Source: Typhlomys cinereus
Taxonomy: Eukaryota; Chordata; Mammalia; Rodentia; Platacanthomyidae
DNA: 64,000 nucleotides
Reading direction: 5' to 3'
NCBI GenBank assembly: GCA_023101885.1
Contig: JALPQD010000391.1
Span: 1,975,515 to 2,039,514, forward strand
Positions within the stretch are counted from its first letter, which is position 1. Every line of letters starts with the position of its first letter. This document shows, piece by piece, positions 22,640 to 32,147 of this stretch. The notes beneath the pieces were generated by a model. That model did not search any database and was not told the DNA's origin. It worked only from the letters and a program-made list of their open reading frames with translations. The position numbers and the translations under genes were made by a program.

Positions 22640-22880
22640 TGTGATCATAGTGCTGGCGAGATGATCCTGTTGGTGATGATGATGGTGGTGATGATGGTGA
22701 CGGTGGGGTGGCTGGGAGTCACCCTGGTGGTGAGTGTGGTGGAATGATGGCGTTGGTGGCGGAGGTAATGGTGATGCTGACGTGTTGGTGGTGATGACAG
22801 AGTTGTTGGTGGTGATGACAGAGTTGGGGGTAGTGATGGTGGTGGCCATAATGGCCATGGTGGTGAAGGCAGATAACACT
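22640..22880. repeat. GATGGTGGT-rich degenerate tandem repeat
   Basis: Interspersed GATGATGGTGGTGATGATGG-type triplet repeats over about 240 bases, with a local duplication of GGTGATGACAGAGTTG near 22790-22830. Confidence 0.85.
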
Positions 22881-22934
22881 TGCTGAGCACTTAGTAGGGG
22901 ACCACATGTTCTACTTCGAAGTGCTTAGTGGGTT

Positions 22935-23003
22935 AGTGAGATAGATACTTGCAAACCTGGCAGCCTGAGCTTGATCCCCAGATGCCGACGAGGTATGTGT
23001 GTG

Positions 23004-23050
<47 letters not shown>

Positions 23051-23060
23051 GTCTCTCTCA
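22935..23060 (+). repeat. short tRNA-derived SINE with (CT)n tail
   Basis: A weak tRNA-like head (TTAGTGAGATAGATACTTGC) and GAGCTTGATCCCCAGATGCC box lead into a (CT)n tract at 23008-23059. Confidence 0.5.
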
Positions 23061-23772
23061 AGTAAACAAAGTACTTCGTATGAATTATCCCAAATTAATT
23101 CTCATGACAACTCTCTGAGGGAGACATTACCATCGAACCAGTCTCTCAAAGAGGAAGCCAAGGCACCGTTGCCCTCCTTGCCCTGGATCACAGGTGGGAC
23201 CCACAAGGGCAGGATGTGCCCGGGTCTCCGGTCTCTGGACTCCAGACTCAGCCCTCCATTCAGCCCTCTTGCCAGGCACAGGTGTGCTCCTGGATCACTG
23301 TACCGCTCAGGGTCAGACGGCTGAGAACATGGGGCGGAGCTGAGAACGTGGGGTGCAGACACACTTCCACCTCCTGGAGGCCCTGGGTGACAGGCGGGTG
23401 GCTGCTATCGTTTGAAAGTGAAATGACCCCATGGGCTTGTATGCCGGGGTGGTTCCGGCTGGACGTGCCTTTTGGAAAGCAGTGGAAAATGAGGGCTGGC
23501 TGGGGAGGTTTGGGGTGGCTTGGGTCGTCTTGTCTCTGGCCCCTGCCTGCCTCCCTCTCTGCTTCTTCTCCACCATGAGGTAAACAGTGTCCTCCTTTGT
23601 CCACATACTCCCACCACGACAACAGCCTCACCACAAGCCCAGAGTGACAGAGTTGAGGACACTGGCTGGGCCCACGGAAACTGTGAGCCAAGCCCCCCCC
23701 TCCGTCTACCCCCCATTAGCTGGTTTTCTCATTGGTCTCTGTGAACAGAAAAGTGACAGCTCAGCGGCCCAC

Positions 23773-23878
23773 CTGAGAGCTGCGGGATCTAGTCGTCCAC
23801 GTGGGTCACGGCCTCGTTGTACGTGACTCGGCCTCTAAGGACAAACTCCAGGCGTCCTTCATCCAGGAGCTGGTGGAC
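23773..23878 (-). pseudogene. MAN2B2: MAN2B2 exon 3 with in-frame TAG
   Basis: The exon keeps the 106-base length I infer for the family and both splice sites (TGTCCAG acceptor, GTGGGC donor). It reads [20 protein letters not shown] then NEAVTHVDD, then TAG at 23789-23791, where the family has glutamine in DDQILQLTE. GG to RG and MHD to TYN changes hit otherwise conserved residues. The stop is a base substitution, not an indel. Confidence 0.93.
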
Positions 23879-25557
23879 CTGGACACAGGTGGGCAGAACA
23901 CAGTCAAGTCACGGTTCCTGGGCTGGGCAGGTCTGGGGGCCGAGCAGGCAGCCGGGACACCCATGAAACTCCCCACTCTGGTTCACCCCAGTAAAGCAGG
24001 ACACAGTCCTGGTGTGCACGGTCTCCCAAACCCAGAAGCACCTGGCTTGCGGCTGGTACCCGGGACCTGTCTGCATCTGAACCTGCAAGCTTCATTTCGA
24101 AGTAATGTGGAACTGAGCAAAAGTTGTAAAACAGTATGAAGAGCTTCTTCCCTGATCCTGACACCAGCAACTGTTTCCTTTTTCTTTTTGTCCATTTTTC
24201 CGGAATACTCCCATCTCCGTCCACTCATTGGGTTTCTCTAGAGCACTTAAACTGAGTTAGCAATAGCGTCGTCTCTCCCCGATGACCTGCCCATCTCCTC
24301 TCCCCACTACCCAGGCCCTCATGCCACACGACGCAGTCATCTTTTCTCTGGGTCTTTTAATCCAGAACAGCTGCTTGGTCTGTGTTCTTTTGGGAACTAA
24401 CACTTCAGAGGGAAACAGACTTGCTACTGTCCTGTGAACTTGTCTCGTGATGAGCCCACCCATGCAGGTAGGTAGTGGGCCCTGTGCTGTCTGTAGAGGG
24501 TGACTTTTTGGCTTGGGTTCTTCGGGGGTGGCACTTCGGGGGTTCACTCGCCCCATAGTGCTTCTGCTGCATGGGCAGCGGACCCGCCACTGGGGATTCC
24601 ACAGTGTACGAAGCCTCCAAGGGCTGCTGCGCAAGAGCCCCACACGGGTGTTTCCATGAAGGACACCACCCTCGTGGGGTCAGAAACAGATGGGTGGGTT
24701 GGTGCATCCACATGGACACCCTGAAGCGAGACCTAAAGTCAGACACACCTGGCTCACAATCCCACCCCCCCTACAACCTGCACCTTCCCAGGCCTGGGCC
24801 TCGGTCTGGCTAGGTACCAGTCCCCACAGTTGGTACATGCTAGTGGCTCCAACGCGGGGTCCTGCGTCATGACTGGATCCGTGCCAGGCCAGAGAGACCC
24901 CGCCCACTGGGCCCAGTAACCCTCCGCTGATTCCCTCTGCCTGGCTGGCTTTGCTGCCCTGAGCAAGCGCCTCCACCTCTGAAGTTCACATTCGGCGCCG
25001 TTCAGAAAGAATGCGAGTGGAAACAGCTGGGAAGTGTTGCTCCAGGTGTTTGAGACTCCTTCTCAGCACGGCCTCTTGGAGAAGGGAGGTCACCCCATTT
25101 CATAGATGTGGAACCCTCAGGCCAGCAGTGGCCGCCTGTGGTGATGTAGCCAGGATCAGGTGCCGCCCGCTTTGCCATGGAGCAGAGATTCTGCATTGTG
25201 TGATGAAAGCTAGTGGTGCCACTGAGCCACAGGTGGCCAACCAAGGCCACCACCTCGTGGGCAGGGAGGGGGCACGTAGAGAGTCTGTAGGGGAGAGGGC
25301 AGGGCTCAGGGGACCTGGGCAGCCCAATAGGAACTTCATCTGGAGTCCCGTTCAGTATATCACTGTTGCCTCTTGGAAAGGGGCACCGGCTTGTCTGGGG
25401 ACAACCGGAAAGGAAGGGGTAGGAGACAGATCCTCTGTCCTGCAGCGGCGGCCGCAAACCTGGAGGCGTTTGCTGGCACATCCCATTCCGCACCTGAATA
25501 TTTCCCCTCCCTTCCCCCTTTCCTGCGGGTCTCCACAACCCCTGGGGTGGACCTTAC

Positions 25558-25699
25558 CTGGCCCTTCTGTTGCTCGGACGCCACGTGCTCCCACCACAGC
25601 TGGAAGAATTCCTGCTCCACGGCGATGAACCGCTGCCCACAGACCAGCTCCGCCACCACGGACATGTACACGTTGGCCGTTGTAGGCCCGCATGGCCTT
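25558..25699 (-). pseudogene. MAN2B2: MAN2B2 exon 2 remnant
   Basis: After CTCCCCAG the frame reads KAMRAY. An extra base near 25681 then moves the match [20 protein letters not shown] and [20 protein letters not shown] to the next frame. Two codons are missing before RFIAVEQ. The length (142) equals the expected 147 minus six plus one. Donor GTAAGG is strong. Confidence 0.93.
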
Positions 25700-26169
25700 C
25701 TGGGGAGAGGGGCCCACATGTCTCCAGTGCCAAGCCCTTCCAGAATACCCAGACTTCATGACTACTGTAGATGGGGAAACTGAGGCGGAGGTGGCAAAGT
25801 TCTGTATCCCACCCCGGACTTGGGATCTCACTCAAGGGACCCTGAACTAGCCCCCAGAATCAGACTATAAGTCAGCTGACATCCAACTCTTTGGAAGCGA
25901 GCTCCGCCCTGGGAGCTCAGATCAGGTATCTACCCACAGGCAAAGGTCCAACTTCTCTGCCCGCCTGGAATGCAAGACCCATCCAACTGCAAGATGGGTC
26001 AGAGGCAGGAAGTGGCCGCTCCCAGGCAGCCTCAGCCTGCAGCGGCAGGGTGGGCAGAACCCAGGCAGGTGTCCTCCCTTTCTGGGTCATGCCCTGGGCA
26101 CTCCTCCGCCCGGCACCCCGCGGGTCCCTGAACCCCCCCCATGCAGCTGCGGTGGGACGCGTCGCCTAC

Positions 26170-26292
26170 CTGGACCACATAGACCCAGCCGATGTCCATG
26201 TGGCTGTGGGGCACCAGGAAGACCCGATGGGGTTGGCGGGCCGGGTCGCCGGGAGCCGCAGCGGCAGCGGCAGCAGCAGCGGCGGCGACAGC

Positions 26293-26337
<45 letters not shown>

Positions 26338-26423
26338 GGCAGCAGCAGCAGCAGCAGCAGCGACGGCAGCAGCAGCAGCGACGGCAGCTGTCCGAGCAGC
26401 TGCAGCCAGCGCAGCGGCCCCTG
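26170..26423 (-). pseudogene. MAN2B2: MAN2B2 exon 1: start codon lost, CTG-expanded signal peptide
   Basis: The signal peptide starts GPLRWLQLLGQLPSLLLLPS and is stretched by a long CTG tract to about 64 codons before NPI, against roughly 27 in the human protein. The codon where methionine is expected (26421-26423) reads CAG, and no ATG lies in this frame further up to 26645. A one-base deletion at about 26223-26228 then shifts the frame, so RVFLVPHSHMDIGWVYVVQ, with the zinc-binding HxHxD motif, is out of frame with the signal peptide. The donor GTAGGC is intact. Confidence 0.9.
26256..26392. repeat. CAG/CTG trinucleotide tract
   Basis: Plus-strand (CAG)n with CGG, CGA and TAG interruptions. 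On the MAN2B2 strand it is (CTG)n coding poly-leucine in the signal-peptide frame and poly-alanine in the frame of the catalytic peptide. Confidence 0.97.
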
Positions 26424-27403
26424 GCTGGGCGGGCGGGTCGCGGCTCGTGGGTCCCCGCTCAGCGGCTCGTGCTCGTGGGTCCCCGCGCAGCAGCTCGCTT
26501 CCCGTCCCGGGGCCGCGGGACAGCATCCTCTGGCGGCGGGGGCGGCGGGGGCATCTGTCTCGGCTGGGGGGTCGGTGGTCCCCCTCCACCGCTCCCGCCG
26601 CTCGCGTCCGCGTCCACGCTGTGCCCAGCGCTTCCCACGAGCCACGCCGTGCAGAGCGGGCCGCTGAGTGAGAAAAATCTCGCGGATAACCCGCGCCCCC
26701 CGCCACCTCGGGGTGCCTTGTCTGGGCAGTGGCGCTGACTTTCAGAAGTCACGCAGCTAGTTGACGCTTCAAGAATGAGATCTGGGAGCCCAGACGGTGC
26801 GCTGGGCAGGCACTTAGCCCCTCTGGTCTCCACGCTAGACATGATGTGAGTTGGGAAGGGAGCGTGAGCAAAGGGATTGAAATTCCCATCCATCCATTAG
26901 AGCCGGTGGGCAGGTGCTGCCCTGGTCGCCTCCACCCACCTGCCCTGGGGAGCAGGAGGGCTGCTGCTTGGAATTTACTGCGCAGTGATGGGCCCAGAGC
27001 TAAGACTCGCTCCCTGTGCCCGTCATTTGCTCCTCGGCCCAGTGAACCGACCTGAAAACAGACTTTCCCCACTAAGTCCACACCCTGCTTGGTCTTCTCC
27101 ACGTGCCCTGATCCACAATTTGCCAGGGCAGACCCTCTCAGGCAAAGGTGGGTAACTCACCCACACCTGAGCCCACCTGGCCGTCAGGCTCGTAGCTGAA
27201 CTATATTTTCCAGCCTCACGTGGGTTCGCGGGGCCACGTGACCAACGGGACGAAGAACAGACAGGAGCAGGTTTTGTCTTCTCCACTGACCTAGTGAAGT
27301 CCCAGCAGGACAGAGCCACGATTGAGGCTGCTAAGAACCCCCGAGCTCACTATGCACACCTGCCCTGTGCTCAGCCCCTGGCTTATCTGAAGAACATCTG
27401 AAG

Positions 27404-27886
27404 TGTTATGTCCGGACCGCAAGCCCAAAGAAACCCACTGAGGTCGTCCATCCACCAATGCAAAAACAAAGGAATCTTTATTAACAATTCAAGCCTAGGC
27501 CTGGGACGTTCATCCCTCAACGCAGTGAGAGTGAGCCGCGTCCCCCCACAGGGGTTTGGGATTTTATAGTGTTATTGCAAGCAGGGGCTGAGGAATTCAC
27601 ACTTAGCTCATGTTGCCTTTCTCAAACTCTCTCCCCTGGTGACTGATGGCAGTCTGCTCTTCCTAGTATGGGGCCTGGCACCGAGGGGGCTGCGGTTCCT
27701 TCAAGGACTGGCCATAAGTTAGTGGTTATCCGACCTCCCAGCCATCTGGTTGCCCCCCTGGAGGAGGGTGTTTGATCTTCCAGGCGTCTGATTCTGCTCA
27801 GGCTTATCTAGGATTCCTAGGTAAATTGTAGATTCTTTTTTTTTATTTTTTTTATTATTATTTATTCAATTGTGCTTGTGAGCATA

Positions 27887-27928
<42 letters not shown>

Positions 27929-28201
27929 ACCACGGACGAATTCGGGAACCACCATGGACTGCCTCCTCTTTCTGCCCCGGGATTCACAGGCTCTGCCCTA
28001 CCAGGACCAGAAGCGCAGGCTGCCCCCGCTTCCGCCTGGCGTCTATACGTGGGATCTGGGATCCGAACTCAGGACCTTCCGCCTGCAAGGCAGAGGAGTA
28101 ACCCCTGAGCCACCTCTCCAGCCCTCCTAGGTAAATTGTAGATTCTTAAGAGCACTAGAGGAGAGGGACTTGTAACTTTAACTTTTTCACATAGGGTCTC
28201 A
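27404..28201 (-). mobile_element. probable endogenous retrovirus solo LTR, interrupted by a SINE
   Basis: On the minus strand the order fits an LTR: a TATAAAA box, then AATAAAGATTCC as polyadenylation signal, then a short U5 ending near ACATAACA. No retroviral coding sequence lies beside it, so it seems to be a solo LTR. A SINE at 27838-28124 is inserted in it. Ends are approximate and no clean target-site duplication was found. Confidence 0.6.
27838..28124 (-). repeat. young tRNA-derived SINE nested in the LTR
   Basis: Same subfamily as 5654-5973. A perfect 23-bp direct repeat (27815-27837 and 28125-28147, beginning TCCTAGGTAAATTG) flanks it, the clearest target-site duplication in the window. 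Confidence 0.95.
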
Positions 28202-28904
28202 TGGAAGAACATCGTCCGGCCGTGTTTGCCGCGGCTGGCAATGTGACCTCATCCATGCTTCCAGAGCCCCAGCTCCCGAGAGCCCTGCAGTCATCCTAGG
28301 TCCCAGCCGACCTTGGCGGCCTAGCAGTGTCTCACAGTCCCACTAGCATTGCTGTAGGAGGCAGTGGATTGCGGCCACTGGGAATGGAAGTTCCCGCAAC
28401 AAGATGCTGTACTTGCAAAGCTGACCAAGTAGCACTTTGGTAGAGGTCTGGAATAATCCAAGTCCAGAGCCAGATCATCTTGGGCCCAATTTTTGCTCCT
28501 TTGATGGACATTTATTGCCCTCCTCTAATATGTGGCTGGCGTCCTGGTGATTACTGGTGCCTTCTTTAGAATGTGTGACCAGACCTCTGGCTTCCACCAG
28601 CCATCATTAGATAGCACCATAGAGCCTTTGACAGGAACCCTGCTTCCCATCAATGTGCTGGAAAAGTATCTTGATTTATGACATGCTTTGACTCTGTGGT
28701 TATGAATCCCCAAGAAGCTGTTACCACAATGAAACATGGAGTATGGGGCAACCTGACTCTGTCCCCAGGCCACGGTCACTCATATTTGGCTCCCGAATAA
28801 TCCCTTTGGGGTGGCAACTGTGATTCCCCCCCCCCATTTACACCACATATGTGGGGGTTGCAAAATAAGAATCTGACAGCAGTAAAAGTTTTCTGAATGT
28901 GTGT
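28202..28904. other. no gene seen, possibly old repeat
   Basis: About 700 bases without coding potential. The stretch 28360-28790 reads like an old interspersed repeat on the minus strand, but I cannot name it. Confidence 0.4.
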
Positions 28905-29243
28905 CGTCGTTACTCTTCTGTTGCTGTGATAAAATATTCTGACCCAAGCAGTTTAGGGAGGAAAAGGGTTTATTTATAAGGTTTAGGGTTCTGGAGGGGG
29001 TAGAGTCCATCGTGGCGGGGAATATCAACGTCCAGATGAGGAAGGCTCTAGTTTGCGTTGTACCCACACACTGGGAGCCTAGATAGAGAACAGAAAGTGG
29101 GGTAACGCCTGCCCCCAGTACTGTACTTCCCCTAGACAGGCCTCACCTCCAAATGGTTGCATAACTTTCCCGACCCCAACAGCAACTGAAGACCAAGTGT
29201 TGAAGCTCGGGAGCCCGTGGGGCCATTTCATAATCAAACTGTG
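28905..29243 (-). mobile_element. URR1-like hAT repeat
   Basis: Starts TTCTGTTGCTGTGATAAAAT, then GGGTTTATTTATAAGG, GAGTCCATCGTGGCGGGG, and later GACCAAGTGTTGAAGCTCGG. This order is that of a common rodent hAT-type non-autonomous repeat, here in reverse. The family name is from memory. Confidence 0.6.
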
Positions 29244-29587
29244 ACACGTGTACGGTCAGAAATGAATTCAGGCTTAAACACCGTGGACCTGCGGCGCTTC
29301 CGACAGCACTTGGCGGGTTGTGCGGCCCAGCAGCCCGGATTCTGGCCGGCAGCTAACACTTTGCGCCCAACGAGTTGTCAGATCACGCGGCACCCGCAGA
29401 CGCTGCCTGAAACACCTTCAGAGCTGCTATTGTATGTTACAGACTGTAGTGATTTTACTGCACATACAGCTTTTTGCCCTCACGTAAACATAATGGCTTG
29501 CTACAGAAAGTAAAGACCTAATGTTTCCCGTCAGGCTTCAGCATGCATCAAATATTATTGGGCTGCATTGTTAGAAGAGTGTGTGTA

Positions 29588-29804
29588 GGGGCTGGAGAGG
29601 TGGCTCAGGGATTAAGCCTCTGTCTTGCAGGCAGAAGGTCCGGAGTTCGGATCTTAGACCCCATGTATAGATGCCGGGCGGAAGCGGGAGCAGCCTTCGC
29701 TTCTGGTCCTGGTAGGGCGGAGCCTGTGAATCCCCGGGCAGAGAGAACAAGGAGGAGGTGGAGGCGTCCATGGTGGTTCCTGAATTCGCCCGTGGTTCTA
29801 CACA

Positions 29805-29868
<64 letters not shown>

Positions 29869-29890
29869 TGAATAAATATAATAATAAAAA
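29588..29890 (+). repeat. young tRNA-derived SINE with target-site duplication
   Basis: Same subfamily as 5654-5973, in plus orientation. The direct repeat AGAAGAGTGTGTGTA occurs at 29573-29587 and 29891-29905. It carries a long (CA)n tract at about 29800-29868. Confidence 0.93.
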
Positions 29891-29994
29891 AGAAGAGTGT
29901 GTGTACTACATGTATGTGTGTGTGTATACAGGTGCCTGTGGAGGCTGAAGTCAACATTGCTTGTTTTCCTCTGCAGTTCTCCACCTTAATATTT

Positions 29995-30048
29995 TTTTAA
30001 TTTTATTATTTATTTCTTATTTATTTATTTATTATTTATTCAATTGTG

Positions 30049-30082
<34 letters not shown>

Positions 30083-30293
30083 ACCATGGATGAATTCGGG
30101 AACGAACCACCATGGACGCCTCCACCTCCTCCTCGTTTACTCTACCCGGGACTCACAGGCTCCGCCCTACCAGGACCAGAAACGCAGCCCGCCCCTGCTT
30201 CCGCCCGGCGTCTATACGTGGGGTCTAGGATCCGAACTCAGGACCTTCTGCCTGCAAGGCAGAGGCTTAACCCCTGAGCCACCTCTCCAGCCC
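29995..30293 (-). repeat. young tRNA-derived SINE with target-site duplication
   Basis: Same subfamily, minus orientation. The direct repeat CTCCACCTTAATATTT lies at 29979-29994 and 30294-30309. Confidence 0.93.
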
Positions 30294-30309
30294 CTCCACC
30301 TTAATATTT

Positions 30310-30494
30310 GAGGTGGGGTCGCTCACGGCAGCCTGGAGCTCACTGATTGGCTAGGCTGGCCAGCCAGGGAGCAGTAGGAATCCTCTAGTCTCTGCCCTCA
30401 GCACTGAGGCTGTGGCTGCTGGTGAGAATTTGAACTCCGATCCTCGTGCTTGCTCAGCAAGCACTTAGCGCACGGAGCCATCTCTCCAGCCCCA
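30310..30494 (-). repeat. B2/B4-like SINE fragment
   Basis: Ends GGAGCCATCTCTCCAGCCCC on the plus strand, the reversed head of a B2-type element, with a B1-like body before it. Confidence 0.6.
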
Positions 30495-30978
30495 GAGTGT
30501 TGTGTTTCAATAGTTGCTGTTTGGGCTACTGAGTTTCACACACAAAACTGTTCAATGAAGTTTGGCTTCGGATTAGGACAAAATTTCCCACAATTTCTGA
30601 AGTAGCTCTAAATGTACTATGTCAGCTGTACCACAGGTTTATGTGAAGCACTGTTCTCAGGATTGACCAAGAAATCAAAATATCGATCACCTCCACAAAT
30701 GTTGAAACTGCTGTGCTCTGCAGGATCAGCCAGGATATTCAGCTGAGATTTAATCATTGTGTAAAAATAAACAAGCCCATCGGCTTATTAGTAAGCAAGT
30801 GAGATTTCATCTCTAAAATTGTATATCTAGCCAATAACTTTTAAGAATGGATTTCTTTATTTTTTGTAAGTGTCTGATTTGTATACTTATTTTATATACT
30901 TATATACATGGGGCTACAGAAAATTTCCAAGGATGAAATTAGACCTTCTCTTTGAGGAGGAAAGAAAGCCCCCGCAGG

Positions 30979-31009
30979 TGACCTTTGACCTGAAGGTTGC
31001 CGTGACAAC
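30979..31009. promoter_or_regulatory. DR1 nuclear-receptor site next to an RFX X-box-like site
   Basis: The minus strand at 30979-30991 reads AGGTCAAAGGTCA, a perfect direct repeat with one-base spacing as bound by HNF4 and PPAR/RXR dimers. Five bases later, 30996-31009 reads GTTGCCGTGACAAC, close to the palindromic RFX X-box. No known repeat was recognised around it. Function is inferred from motif match only. Confidence 0.5.
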
Positions 31010-31249
31010 AGTCCCTGAGCCCCCTTTTGCGGACGAGCGGCCGTTTTTGCTGAGTTCACGTGTGAGCACGTTTGATGGGCAGCATCTCGTGCCTCCCCGG
31101 GGTCGGCGTTAGCCACCGTCACCTCCTGCGAGAGACACCGGTAGGAGAAGCTGCAAGGGACGGAGGGTGGAGCTTGATCCTTCCTCCCTTTTGAATTTTT
31201 CCTTGTAACTCAGTGTGGCGTCACAGGGCAAAAGCGAGTTCTGAGAGTC

Positions 31250-31400
31250 ACAGCAAATCCCTCCCTTCTTCCCCTTTCCTTTCCTTTCTTCTTACTCTCT
31301 CCCTTTCTTCTTCCCTCCCTCCATCCCTTTCCCACTCTCTCTTGTCTTCTTTCTTCCCTTCCTTCCTCTCCCCTGTTTCCTTTCCTCTTTGCCTCCTCCT
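31250..31400. repeat. polypyrimidine tract
   Basis: CCTTTCCTTTCCTTTCTTC and CTTCCCTCCCTCC-type run, nearly pure C/T on the plus strand. Confidence 0.85.
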
Positions 31401-31532
31401 ATCAATAAACTCTGTGGTGATTCCAAATATTCCCTTTACCTCAAAACTAAATCCGTAGGCAATGACTTGTTTTAGTTTTTGTTCTTTTAGGGTTTCAGTG
31501 AATTGATATCATTTTCACCTCTTATTGCCTGT

Positions 31533-32147
31533 TATGGATACTTGACAGTTACAGACTGTTCAAGGCACAGCTGTGGAGGGTTGGTGGTTGGAATGGCCCC
31601 TGAACAAGTCTGCAGATCTTGACTGATTGCTGTGGAGAACCCAGCCCATAGTGGGTGGTACTTTCCAGTGGTGGACCAGATAATAGAAGTGCAAGGAGGA
31701 GGGACTTGCTCTTCCCTTGTCTCGTGTCGACTTGCTGTGCAGTCCACTCTGTGTGCGACGTTTGCTTTCAGAGCATCGCGGCCTTCTTGGCTGCTGCTGC
31801 TGCTGCCTCCGTCCTTGGCTGACTCGGAGCTTCATCTTTTCCATGTTGCCGCCGTTCCCGTTACCTTTGGAGCCTGGTCTCTGGGCCTTGCTGCTGTTCG
31901 CTGTTCATCGCTGATGTTGGAGCCCAGCTGTTCTTCACCGACATCGGAACCCAGTGTCTTTGACCCTCCAGAGAAGTGAAGGCTTGAGACCTTCTTGGGA
32001 CCTTTTGGCTTTGTGGAACATTCCAGTCAAGAGCGAGACGGCTGCAGGTGGCTACTTTGAAGGACACTATTTTTTTATTGTGAGTTATTATAATAAACTT
32101 ATATATTGCATTCTATAGATTGTTTCTTCAAAGAACCCTGACTAATA
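31533..32147 (+). mobile_element. hAT-like non-autonomous repeat, copy A of an inverted pair
   Basis: Begins near GGATACTTGACAGTTACAGA and ends CAAAGAACCCTGACTAATAC after an AATAAACTTATATATTGC stretch. Its reverse complement recurs at 60968-61590 over nearly the full length. The GAACCCAGCCCATAGTGGGT segment is shared with URR1-type repeats at 35700 and 36605. Confidence 0.75.

Larger units (their letters stand above)
19139..23772 (-). other. interval where MAN2B2 exon 4 is expected but not found
   Basis: Exon 4 should lie between exons 3 and 5 and encode the [20 protein letters not shown] region. I searched both the open frames and the nucleotides for the most conserved words and found no trace. 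The interval holds SINEs (19832, 22935), an ID-like element (20120) and a GATGGTGGT array (22640). A deletion is the simplest reading, but heavy decay could hide it. Confidence 0.6.
1494..26423 (-). pseudogene. MAN2B2: MAN2B2 locus, unitary pseudogene (GH38 alpha-mannosidase)
   Basis: Intact MAN2B2 is a secreted or lysosomal GH38 alpha-mannosidase that acts in breakdown of N-glycan mannose chains. Here 18 exons match the family in the right order on the minus strand, separated by introns. Recognisable peptides include FLVPHSHMDIGWVYVVQ (exon 1), [14 protein letters not shown] (exon 2), [14 protein letters not shown] (exon 6), [13 protein letters not shown] (exon 8), HTVRVTQEFLEYH (exon 12), ELLCHRLEQEYQAGPLEL (exon 13) and [14 protein letters not shown] (exon 19). 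Lesions: no ATG at the expected start, in-frame stops in exons 3, 10 and 14, about a dozen single-base indels, lost splice dinucleotides at exons 6 and 7, exon 4 not found, and tandem arrays in or beside exons 9, 10 and 15. Keeping introns rules out a retrocopy. A duplicated copy with an intact parent elsewhere, or an indel-prone assembly, remain possible. The family match is very secure; loss of function is strongly supported but was judged by eye. Confidence 0.9.
26120..26720. promoter_or_regulatory. CpG island at MAN2B2 exon 1
   Basis: A GC-rich stretch with dense CG dinucleotides covers exon 1 and the bases upstream of it, as expected for a housekeeping-type lysosomal gene promoter. No TATA box is evident. 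The CG density suggests the island still exists even though the coding frame is broken. Confidence 0.75.

Noticed and set aside
1494..26423. Processed (retrotransposed) MAN2B2 copy
   Set aside because: Introns and most splice sites are kept, and no poly-A tract or target-site duplication bounds the locus.
26032..26706. 224-residue poly-alanine open frame over MAN2B2 exon 1
   Set aside because: It arises from the CTG tract read in the wrong frame upstream of the FLVPHSHMD peptide and then runs through the donor into the intron.
27872..30311. Similar 76-137 residue open frames with Cys/Val-rich starts at several places
   Set aside because: They are (TG)n tails plus bodies of the same SINE read in various frames.
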